A stretch of 64,000 nt of DNA from Metopolophium dirhodum (Eukaryota; Arthropoda; Insecta; Hemiptera; Aphididae). The DNA is taken from contig NC_083566.1 of the NCBI RefSeq assembly GCF_019925205.1, forward strand, positions 9,362,001 through 9,426,000, read 5' to 3'. This document shows positions 47,615 through 58,100 of this stretch, piece by piece. Numbering within the stretch: position 1 is the first letter of the stretch; each line of letters begins with the position of its first letter. A program made the position numbers and the translations under genes. The notes below the pieces were generated by a model, which made no database searches, had not been told where the DNA came from, and saw nothing but the letters and a program-made list of their open reading frames with translations.

Positions 47615-49178
47615 CTACTTATTTCTATCAGAAGAAAGTCCTCTTCCTTTGGATGTTAGCTTTGAGTTTGCATTTAATTGGTTTTGGTTAATACTTTGAA
47701 CTTGGCTAATAATACCTCTGCCACGACCTGCATTCTTACACCAGCTGTTTATTACTGGTACAGGAGCGTTTATTTGAATACTTTTCGAATCACCAAGGGG
47801 AGGAAAGTTGTCTTCTTTATTTGTAATAGTTTTGCTATTTGTATTTGCTTTATATTCTGGCTTATTCCATATTGGTTTTTGAATAACAGTCGCTAATTTA
47901 CCTTCAAGCGCTGGGAAACTATTGGCCTCTAAAGTGTTCGGTTTATTTATTTCCTTATCTGAATAATTTGCAGCAAAATTAGAAATATTCATTTTATCAA
48001 AATGTTCTTCAAATGGACTCTCTGTTTTTGATAAATCAAAATTATAATGACAACCAGATACAAGTTCTATGTCAATATAGCGACAACAATGAGCTGATAA
48101 AATGTTTATCCACTTACATACAAAATAGTTACTACAACCATGAATGTGTTCAAGTTTTTCATGAAAATTACAACCAATTGTTTTAATTGTACTTAACACA
48201 TCTTTTGATAAACTATCGGTAGCCATAGCAACAGAAGGTAAAGCTAAATCATCTGTATCTGGATGTTTAACTTTATAACATGCATTTTTTAGTTTCATAA
48301 ATAGTTTATCCAAATGGTAAACCCTAATAATATCAGTGAAATCAGTTCTTCCAGCATCCCTTACTGCACTAGCGAATAACTTGGATAAACTTGTACTAGT
48401 AATCATCAGTTCATTTTCAATAGGTGTATGTGCAGTATAGACTGGTGGCATGTCTAATGCTAAGTCATTCAGAACAGATACATCAACTTCTTTGTTCATT
48501 ATAAAACCTAAATAATTACCATACATTTCAACATTAGTTTAAAAAAAAAATTAATTATTTTTAATATTTATACTTACCAATCATTTTTAATAATATTTCT
48601 GAGTAATTATTGGGAAACATTGAGAATACGTTTATTTTATGATTGTTAGCAGCATGATTGTTAATATCTGCTGTAGGAGCTCGCGGAGCATTTGTCCTGA
48701 CTTGATCAAATCCAACTAGCTGATGAAACATGCGTATCAAGCCTTTTTCTAAAGAAAACTCAGCCATGGATATTTCGGCAGGAAAATAAAATCCTTCTTT
48801 CTCGCATGTATAAGAGTTTATATGAATCAAAATAAATTTTTGCTTGGGAAGATAATAGCTGGCTGGTTGCATGCTAAGCAATACATCTATATATGAGTAC
48901 ATAGCATCTTTTTGTGATTTACTCTCATCTGATTGTTTTTTAACGTCTTCTATATTTTCACCAATTGAAGTATATTTGCCTACTTTTGCTTCATTTTTCA
49001 TCTTTTTGCCTTTTAAATTATACTTTTCTTTCATCTCTTTAGGCATTTCTTCCCAATCTTTTTTGCAATACTCTGACATATCAGCCATGCTTACTTTAAC
49101 CCCTTGATTCATTAATTTCTGTCGAGTCTCCATCATGAATACTGAATAGCCATTGTAAACTTTCTTTTTAGGAGCCAT
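47615..49178 (-). CDS. mael: Maelstrom, piRNA-pathway protein, 2 exons
   Basis: Maelstrom acts in nuage and nucleus of germ cells, where it is needed for piRNA-guided silencing of transposons. Exon 1 is 48578-49178 and exon 2 is 47615-48507, joined in phase to 497 residues (Drosophila about 460). Residues 1-70 form an HMG-type box starting MAPKKKVYNGYSVFM, with the expected W at the EEMPKEMKEKY helix. The MAEL domain follows (from about 95 to 330), an RNase H-like fold in which a Glu-Cys-His-Cys set binds zinc. The stretch GCNFHEKLEHIHGCSNYFVCKW and CCRYIDIEL carries candidate residues. The C-terminal 130 residues are low complexity with repeated SFPAL/NFPPL motifs and Arg-Gly motifs (GRGRG, KGRG). 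The latter could be methylated for Tudor-protein binding, as inference. Start is the first ATG; the intron is only 70 bases. Confidence 0.95.
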
Positions 49179-49458
49179 AACTAAGACAAAAATATATATA
49201 GTAAAATATAATTAGTAACTAATCAATAAATTGCATGTTAATAATTGTATTCTTAATTTTATCTACACATCTAATTGAAAATATTCCTTACACTATATTA
49301 TTAGTTAGGTTTGCAACATTTTGAAGAAATAAATCATAATAAATATTAACATATTTTTTAAGTATAATATCTTAATATGGAAATAATATTTAATAATTTC
49401 TTTTTTCATTATTATATTATTTTAAGTTGCCTCTTTTATTTAATGACGGCATATATTT

Positions 49459-50560
49459 TAGATTCTGAGCCAAGAAATGCATTAATTGATCTTACGTTGT
49501 TTTCTTTAACTGTACAGTGGCGCCAAACCTATAACCTAAGAGGAGCAACCGCCTACACTTTTTTTTTTGGTAGGTGGGGGTCCATGGGTATCCCCGACTC
49601 TATAAAATAAGTACGTCTGGTCAGCATAAATATAAAAAGTATGTGGCCATTTGTCAATTTTCGAACTTTAAATAATTATAAAAAAAATGCGCCCATGTAT
49701 TTTTAATATTTTTTAACTGCTATTGCAACAGTATATCAGGAGCCTTGTATTAAATTTTCATGCTTTTTTACCCAACAAATAAAATTTTATTGATAATTGT
49801 AGAAAAAAAAAACTAAAAAAATTAAAACTTACAATGTTAAACAGCTCAAAATATTTACAAAATTTTATGCTGTATAGAAAATGAAAATATAAACATTCAG
49901 TCAAATTTTTATATATCTGCAGTAATTTGTTTTTGAATTACAACAAAATAAGGAAATTGCTACATGAGAAATCAAGTGAATATCCTATGTTGTAAAAATA
50001 CAAACTTAAAACGGCCATACAAATTTAACTAAATTCTCTTGTAGACATTTTTTTTTTTGATAAAAGTAGAAAAATGTACAAGGAATTTTGTATTACATTT
50101 TCAAATCTTAGATTTAAAAAGAACATTTTTTAGAAATTTCCAACAAAAAAATGTGCACATTTTTGTGATTTTTACGTATTTTGTCAAGATTTGAACTTTA
50201 AATGCTTATGAAAAAAAAAATGGTGACTGGATTTTTAATATTTTTCAATGTCGTTGTAACAATATAGTAGGAGCCTTGTATTCAATTTTCAAGCTTTTTT
50301 ACCCAATAAATAACATTTTATTGACATTCAAAGAAAAAAACTAATAAAATTGGAAACTGAAAATGTCTGTAAACAGTCCACAACAAATCAAAATATTTTG
50401 AAAATATTATCGTGTATAGAAAATGCCAATATAAACAAACAGTGAAAATTTCATGTATATACGGTCATTTGTCTTAGAGTTACACCAAATACCAAAATCG
50501 ATTTTGTCGCAATGAGAACGATGCATTTATGTGAATGTATAGACAATCGTCAATTTGACT
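49459..50560 (-). repeat. GATTCTGAGCG family interior, two tandem inverted copies
   Basis: GATTCTGAGCCAAG occurs at about 49461. From 49680 to 50000 and again from 50150 to 50520 the sequence is the reverse complement of the interior seen in copies 1-3 (words such as GGAGCCTTGTATT, CATTTTCTATAC and TTTTGAATTACAACAAAAT in one or other orientation). The two units are roughly 460 bases apart. A CAGTGGCGCC hAT-like end sits at 49516. Confidence 0.5.
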
Positions 50561-50699
50561 TATTAGCTTTTTTGTAGGTTTGAAATATTTCCGGTGATTT
50601 AGGTAATAATAATTTGATATTAATGTTATTTTTTTGTGATATTCAATTAATAGGTATATTTTAAATTATTAAAAATTGTTCTTTTTTAATGATTAACAG

Positions 50700-51060
50700 T
50701 TGGTACTTGGAGGTGGTCAAAATCGAAAATTCCCAGTACTTCTCAAAATAATTGGGAAACACAAAAAATTGATTTTCTAATTTTGTTGTAGCTAATTCAA
50801 AAACAAATAAGCATTGATATTTGATATTTTATTTAGTGTCAATACATTTTTTTTGCTTGGCCAAACCCAATAGAAGCAACCTCATAAGTTAATTATTCAT
50901 ATACCGACCTACTAATTAAAAAAATACAAGGCTTTGCACCCGTTTAGCCAAAACCCTAAAAAAATTATCAACACTGTAAACCGAAATTAAATCGGGGTTT
51001 TAACACATAACCCATGTAAAAAAAATATTACATTTTCAAGTGACATATGAATTTGTATTT
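50700..51060. other. Further diverged repeat sequence, no gene
   Basis: The stretch begins with TTGGTACTTGGAGGTGGTCAAAA and CCCAGTACTTCTCAAAA, related to the start of GATTCTGAGCG copy 1, then becomes AT-rich without recognised content. Confidence 0.35.
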
Positions 51061-51084
51061 ACATTTCATGAAGAATTCAGTTTT

Positions 51085-52153
51085 GGCTGTCATATAGTAT
51101 GCAGTCTACTGGCAAACGCGTTCTACCAGCTGCTGTAGGATGCGGTCTACCAGCGACCGGCCGGTTTTTACACAGGCCTAAGTTTATCTTATATTTTTTT
51201 TTTTCGGTCAACACTTTATCTTTATTGCCTTATACACAGATAAGAATACTTCGATATTTTGTAAAAGTATGGGCTCAATAGCTCAGTATGTCATTTATTG
51301 CGCGACACCACAATTTATAGTATATACACTCAAAATGTTGGCAAAAGATTTTTATTTAATTATAAGTAGTGACGAATCAACCACAAATTTTTTTAATTGA
51401 CAAAAATGTTTTGGCAAATAATGAAAATTCCCAATGTCTTAAGTGTGGAAGTGCTATGAATTTATACCTACGCAAGGAGAGAGGTAAGGAAAATTTTACG
51501 TTGTAAGCGAAAGGGATGTCAAACAACACAAAGCTTAAGGTGAGAAAATTATATTCTTATATTCATTTAGCTTATTTTATCATAATTGTGTATACTATTA
51601 TAGAAAAGATAATGCTTTTAGGACTTTTATTGACAAAAATGGTTGTCTAAATAGTGGACTAAGCCTCAGTCAACAGTTAGAACTGGTGTTCTATTGGACT
51701 CAAGGTTTATCCAATAAAACAATTATGACATTAACTGGGAGATTGTCCAACACTGTGTGACTGGATGAATTTGTGTCGGGATATACCAGTAAAAATTTAA
51801 TACATTTGGAGGACCTGATATTATCATACAAGTCAACGAATGTTTGTTAAGAGGATCCAGAAAAAATCATAAAGGTAATTCATATTTTATAATTGAATAC
51901 ATAATAAAATACAATTTTATTTTGAATATTAATTATAAAATATTATAAATCATCATTATGTTGTTACAGGTTGATATTAATATTTTACTAGGTATTACTA
52001 CTATAATAATTATACTATAATATAATGATATAGTTTTTAATTTATTTATTTTCGGTAGACCGCATACTATATTCGTAAATTGCCGGTAGACCGCATACTA
52101 TAATCGTAAATTCACTGGTAGACCGCATACATTTACATTTATATATGACAGCC
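51085..52153 (+). mobile_element. Merlin DNA transposon, complete ends, 8-bp target duplication
   Basis: The element starts GGCTGTCATATA and ends TATATGACAGCC. TCAGTTTT flanks it at 51077-51084 and 52154-52161; Merlin elements are known to make 8-9 base duplications. Subterminal repeats of GTATGCGGTCTACC type occur three times at the left (51097-51160, one weak) and three times in inverse at the right (52055-52137). The plus strand encodes a decayed transposase, listed separately. This is an almost complete but dead copy, 1069 bases long. Confidence 0.88.
51391..51875 (+). pseudogene. Decayed Merlin transposase with one apparent intron
   Basis: The N-terminal zinc-ribbon part CLKCGSAMNLYLRKERG is followed, after a frameshift, by RCKRKGCQTTQSLR. 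An apparent GT-AG intron (about 51540-51613) leads to KDNAFRTFIDKNGCLNSGLSLSQQ and then FYWTQGLSNKTIM. After another shift come NTVCDWMNLCRDI and GGPDIIIQVNECLLRG, ending near 51875. This is the layout of IS1016/ISXO2 transposases. The conserved acidic position at the IQVDE motif now reads NE, so the first catalytic Asp is lost, and the rest of the DDE domain is deleted. Not functional. Confidence 0.75.
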
Positions 52154-52563
52154 TCAGTTTTTCATAATTGGGAACTCTGGTTACATGTGACAAGTGTGAT
52201 ACAACTGATCTATTGTTTTAAATTGTGTTATTTTTAAATTTTCAATATAATATTATGTGCGTATGTCCCTAATTCCGCCAATCTTACAAAATATTCTAAT
52301 TATAAGAAGTAATTATATTTATTCTAAATCTAAGGTGTTACTATCATGAGTTGTGGATTGTACTTGTTTTTAACAGTGAAATAAAAAGTATTTAAAGACA
52401 TTAAAATTTACCTATTTATAATTTATATTTTATTCAAGCCTAAAGTTTATTGCAACTGATCTTTGTATATCTTTTATAAGTATTTATAACATTTTGATTA
52501 TAAGGAATAATCAATAAATTATAAATGTATTTATTCAATAATTTATTTTATTATTATTGAATA

Positions 52564-52775
52564 TTTTTTTTTTTTTGGTTGAGGCTTCAACATCTTACTG
52601 AGGTATTAGCCTGTGCAACTGTAGAGGAGGGTATGGTAGGTTTTGAACACGTGTGTGTTTGTTTTGGCAGAATTTTTAAGTGGGCACCTAACCGTAGGTA
52701 TCTGCCATGCCCGGGTAGGGGATGGCGGCCTATCTCACCAGACACCGTGACAGCCCGAAGAAAAAATAAAAATTT
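52564..52775 (-). mobile_element. 5'-truncated SINE, same family as 23401-23730
   Basis: On the minus strand the sequence reads TCACGGTGTCTGG, CCCGGGCATGGCAGATACC, AAAATTCTGCCAAAAC and ACACACACGTG, ending in a T/A run (poly(A)). It aligns with the body of the SINE at 23401-23730 but lacks the tRNA-like head. The plus-strand frame at 52579-52803 is a shadow. Confidence 0.7.
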
Positions 52776-54234
52776 GGACGAAAACGATTTCGCTGCTCTA
52801 TAATAAGTACTATTACGTTCCTGGATTTTATAATATGATTATTTGTTGGTAAGTGGTAACCTTTCAAGTTACAAGTTTAGGAAACCTCAGCTCGTATTTT
52901 TTTAAACCTAAATAATTAGATCGTAAAGACTTAAAATTAAAATGTTAAAAGTTGAAATAAATAATTAATATTTAATTTTACATAGCACACACAGGTTGCA
53001 GTACTTAAATAGTGTAGCAGTGAAAGGGTTACATAACATCCTTAGTTTGTTATTTTGTTGTAATTTATAATATTATTTGCACTTATATATTTCATAATGT
53101 GCAATCATATTTAAAATCATTTTAAACTTATTTATACCGTATTGTTAATACAGTAAATTTTTATCATGTCAAACATTGATATCTAACTAAATTGAAATTC
53201 CTTTATACTAATATATTATCAAATAAAAAGTTTTTCACAATAGTTACTAATATTATTTGATAGAAAAATAAATAATAATACACAAAATATGAAATTCAAA
53301 AAAAAATGTTTTGCTGTTAAAAAAAAAAAATGTTGGTCCTATTATCATATTAAAATTACTTGTTATATACTATGTTAACAGTAAAACAGTTTAATGAGAT
53401 ATGTAAAATCTATAAACTATATACTAATAAACAAGAACTGCATATACTATTAGCATTAAAAGTTTTGGGAAACATGACTAAATAAATTAGTAGATAATCT
53501 AGTGTACTATTGGTTTTTTATCTCTCAAAATATTTAAAACACATAGGTACACACAAAATAAATTTTTCTTATGTTTTCCGATTTATAGGAGTAAAATCAC
53601 CTATCGTAAAAATTACCAAGGCAATGGGTAGTGATTGAACATGAGTAATGATCACCTCCTCAGTTTCTATCAATTATGAATTAGTATAAGGTTTAATCTA
53701 CATACAAAGTGCACTTTTGCCTTTGTATTGTACACCGAATAAACAAAGTATATACATTATTATCTAAGTACTAAAATTAAAAATAATAATAATGGTAAAT
53801 GCTGTAAGTTTTAACAAATTTATAATCTAACCTGTTGGCTTTCCGATAGTTGGCTATTTAAAATAAAAAACAGTTAAAATATTTGGTATATTTCATAGTT
53901 TTACGATTAATATTTAATTGTGCACGTTCCGCTTTCAGCTAGCAACAGATAGCTTGAATGCCTGATTATCAGGCCCTGATAGACAAACGACATTACAGAA
54001 TTTATATCTGTTTGATGGCTGATAATGCATAAAAAACAACGGATACGTATATATATGTATATCTTAAACCGTGTAAAAAATTACTGTACTTCTTTATTTA
54101 TCTATTGGCATTACCGAAATAACGAAAATTCAAAATAATATAATATTATGATAATAAACGTTCTATACGCAACAAATCATCTTTGGGAAGTCTTTGGGAA
54201 GTCTTTGGGAAGCCGGTAGGTTTAATCCACGGAC
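52776..54234. other. AT-rich intergenic sequence, no gene seen
   Basis: Neither strand shows a convincing frame. A three-unit tandem AGTCTTTGGGA repeat lies at about 54189-54215. Otherwise nothing is recognised. Confidence 0.3.
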
Positions 54235-54494
54235 TAAGATATAATGGACTGGTAACGACATGGTTGGCGGGGATCAGGGGACGGACACGAATAGGTGTCA
54301 CTTAGCTGATAAGAACACTGGTCTTGAAGTTTTCAGTGCTACGGATGGTTTTATTTGGCTACAAAATTTGTTCGTGTTAAATGCAGAGGGCGCTGTGAAC
54401 TCCAGGAACACATAGTGACCCCCCGCACTTTGCCTCTTGTACATATATTCGTGGCCGTGATTAGCTGCTCGTTTCCAGTCCATTATATCTTATG
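54235..54494. repeat. Inverted repeat flanking a 61-codon minus-strand frame
   Basis: ACTAAGATATAATGGACTGGTAACG at the left and the inverse CGTTTCCAGTCCATTATATCTTA at the right pair over about 22 bases with one or two mismatches. Between them the minus strand has an open frame (54298-54483) of 61 codons with ordinary amino-acid composition (GGHYVFLEFTAPSAFN). It could be a small orphan gene or part of a foldback element. I do not recognise the product. Confidence 0.4.
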
Positions 54495-54772
54495 GTATTA
54501 ACCATGGCTAAATATATAATAGGTATGATCACAACTTTGTGATACGCAGGTGTCATGGCCGCCACTGGCAGTGAATTTTATCACTTCGATTTATTTGCTA
54601 ACAAAACCATACAAATTATTAATTTCTTGGTTAAATAAATCCAAAAATCACTGCCAGCTGAGATTCCTTTCCATGCTAAGACATGCAATAATAATTGTAC
54701 GTGTGTAGCCCATAACGAAAATGCGTCTCAATGCGATCATACCTATATATTTAGCCATGGTATTAACACAAT
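54493..54772. repeat. Foldback element, about 38-bp outer arms
   Basis: GGTATTAACCATGGCTAAAT at the left (from 54493) is inverted as ATTTAGCCATGGTATTAACA at the right (to 54772). The match continues inward through ATATAGGTATGATC. Inner blocks (CACTGGCAGTGAATTTT against AAAAATCACTGCCAGCTG) pair as well. It directly abuts the inverted repeat at 54235-54494, and together they suggest nested foldback elements upstream of nicastrin. Confidence 0.6.
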
Positions 54773-55146
54773 TCATCTATTCTGTGGCATTGTTCTATGG
54801 TGGCATTAATAGCTGGTGTTACCACTATACCATTACTACTGTGGTTAAATTGTATTATTTTAGGTTATGTTCATTTTCATATCACTATCGCCTTTTCGCC
54901 TACAGAATAAATTATACCCATTATGCCCATACTACCAATTTAATATCATACTATCATAAGTGGTGAAAAATTGTGAATTCAGAAATTATTGTGATTAACG
55001 ATCATGATATTTATTATTTATTTATGTGAAATAAAAATTGAAATGTTGAATTGATGAAAATATTTCAATAAAAAGAAATGTAGTTTAAATTGTTCGCTGT
55101 TGGAACTATTTTGATTGTATTCTTCTGTTATTCTAAAATAAACAAA
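54773..55146 (+). promoter_or_regulatory. Nicastrin upstream region and 5' UTR
   Basis: This directly precedes the nicastrin start codon. It is AT-rich, with no clear TATA box or initiator that can be fixed by eye. The 81-codon frame at 54721-54966 starts in the foldback element and is not taken as a gene. Confidence 0.4.
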
Positions 55147-58100
55147 ATGATTAGTGTACGTCTCGTTTCATTTGTATGTTTGCATTTTGCGACTTTTAGT
55201 AAGTTTATTCAACAAAATTATTAACTTAATATACTGTATTATATGATAACTTATTCTTTTTAGCACTATTAAATTGTCTTTCGGTCAAAGATCAAATGTA
55301 TGCTAACATCATAGCGGATAACCCATGTTTTCTTAGACTAAATGGAACAAACCAATTTGGGTGTACTTGTGAGTTATGTTATTGATATAAGTAATAATGT
55401 TTCGTAATTTATTTTTTAATTTCATAGCTTCAAGATTTGGAAATGTTGGAACTTTACATTTGGTGTCAAATTCAACTGATTTAAATTGGTTATTTAATGA
55501 AGGAAAGGCTAATCCTTACACTGTAGCATTAACACCAAAAATGTTTAATAGGTGATATATATTAACCTTTTTATTGTAATTACTTACGATTTTTAAAGTT
55601 TGTGATTTCAAACTGCATGTATAGACATTAAGTACCAGTACTTGGATGTGTTGTCTCCGTCTTATAAGTGCATAAAATAGCAAATTTTGCGCTCAGCAGA
55701 TCACAATTAGCTCTGCTGGTTTGAAAAAAAAAATTAGTTTGAATTGACCTCTTATTAAATTTAAAAGTAAGATTATTATCTAGATAATCATTTTAGGATT
55801 TTTATTATATTTTAATTTTAAAGCCAGTTATAAGTATTTAAAGATGTACAAACAATTTACAATTTTTAAATTTTTCAATCGCTTTAAAATAAAAATATAA
55901 TAAAAAGGCTATGACATAACCTAGATAATATCTAACATTTAAATTTTCTAAGAGGTCAATTCACTCTAGTTTTTAAACTAACAGAGCTAAATATGACCTG
56001 TAGAGCGTACAATTTGCTATATTACACACTTATAAGTGTCTTAAGATTAAATACATATTATTTGTGTTATAAATAATTTAAAATTAAAATATATCCTGTT
56101 TATTTGCAGAGAGGTTTTACAAAGCATTGAATTGAGTGCTAAAGTAAATGGTATAATGTTACTAATGAACGGTACTGAACAAGAAGTAATAAATAATGAT
56201 AATTTACAAAATACTGGATTTAGCCCAGAAGATACATGTCCTAACCGTTATTCAGATGTTAATAGTTGTCCAACAAAACCATGGAATCCTTATGGTACTG
56301 ATATTCTTTTAAAAAGTTGGAGTTTTCCAATATTTGTTGTTTACGATCAAAACACTATCAAAGATATTATAGATGTAAGAATAAACAATTTGTTACTTTA
56401 AAAATTATCGTCATAAAAACTGGATTTTTATTTCTGTAGGGACTCTTACAATTTAATATAACTTATCGTTAATGAATAAATAAAAATCTGGGATATTATA
56501 CTCTGGTGCCAAGAGAGAACATGTTGGTTCTGCACATCCCTATACGTCACCCTTCTATTGAAACCAGTTACCTTAAGGCAGGGTGTCGCTTGGAGATACT
56601 CAGAAAATTTTGGTCGGGCCGCGGCATGTTATCTTGTGAAATGAAGTATAGGGTATTTTTTATTTATTGAACACTATTTTTTTATTTTGATTTACATATT
56701 AAATACAAAATCAATATTTTGATTATAAGTCAATAAAAAGTATTGATTAAAAATATCGTTGGGGGAGAAATACCTCCTGACATTTAAATTTAATATAAAA
56801 TATTGGTGCTAATTTAAATATTATGTAATATGTTCTATTCTATTGGCATTAGATAGCCATTTTTCAACTATTTTATGAAGTTTAAAAATGGAAGTTTCTT
56901 AAATTCTTCGAAAAAGGATAAATATATAAATATGATGAGGTTTAAAAATAAATGTGCCACATTGTATAAAAATTAAAGGTTAGAATTTTGAATAATTTTC
57001 TTGCTTAACATTTTTGCTTTTCCTTTGTGTAAATAAATAATTTTGAAAGTCTAAAGGCCTTCACATGTTGAAGCATTAATAGCGGTAAAATACAGTTTTT
57101 AATTTTAATTTTCCTCTATCGTAGTGACACTACCAAAACAATTGAATTTTACAGCCACCACTATAATATGTATGGACCTTTATAATTGTTACATAATATT
57201 TTAGGAAAGCAATTAATTTGTTAAATTTTAAGTTTATGTGTTCAATCAAAAATACTGAACTTGATAATATATTCTAGTTATTTTTGGTCTATAGTTAAAA
57301 TTTTATTATTTAGGGGACAAAATATTGTATTAATGTAGTATGGAGTCCCTATTTGTATATTAAGGTTATTTATTCTTAAAATACATAAGTTATAATGTTA
57401 ATGATAAGTAAATAACATATATTATTTTTACAGTGCTTTAAAAATCATAATTTACCTTTAAATAATCAAAATGATCAATCTTTATGTGCTCTTGAATTGA
57501 AATCTCATATGTATGCTGCTGTAGATTCCAAAACGTGTTTGAGGCGAACAATGATGACATACCAAAATATAAGACCAAGTAAATAATTATAAAATGTAAT
57601 ATATTTTTTTTGTGTGGCTCTGTTGAACTGGAGTAGCCTTATTGTACCTAGTTTGTTCACCTGGTAGTACCATTATTAGAGGCACTATATAATGTAATTT
57701 CTACCATACCCAATGGGATAGTGATAATTTTCTCTGGATAAGTCCTCCTGACCAGAGAGAGGGAAAACTTATGACTGGGTTATTATAATGATGTATTATA
57801 ATAATTTATTAATATTGTTAATTTGTTTAGTTAAATTTTGTGATCCGCTGGGTGATAAGAATGTGTATTGGTCTCTAAAAGAACTACGTCCAAATACACC
57901 AGATCAATCTATTGCTATTGTTGCTGCACGGTTGGATGCTACATCTATGTTTCAGGATTTAGCTCCTGGTGCTATGTCAACAGCTACATCAATTGTGACG
58001 TTAATGGCAACTGCTAATTTAATTTCAGAAATGCTTTCTTACAATGATGCCAACAACTACGGTAAGTTCTTTAATTAATTTTTTACCAAACTGTATTAAT

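Noticed and set aside
54721..54966. 81-codon plus-strand frame upstream of nicastrin
   Set aside because: It starts inside a foldback arm and its His/Tyr-rich composition follows from TAT/CAT-rich repeat sequence.
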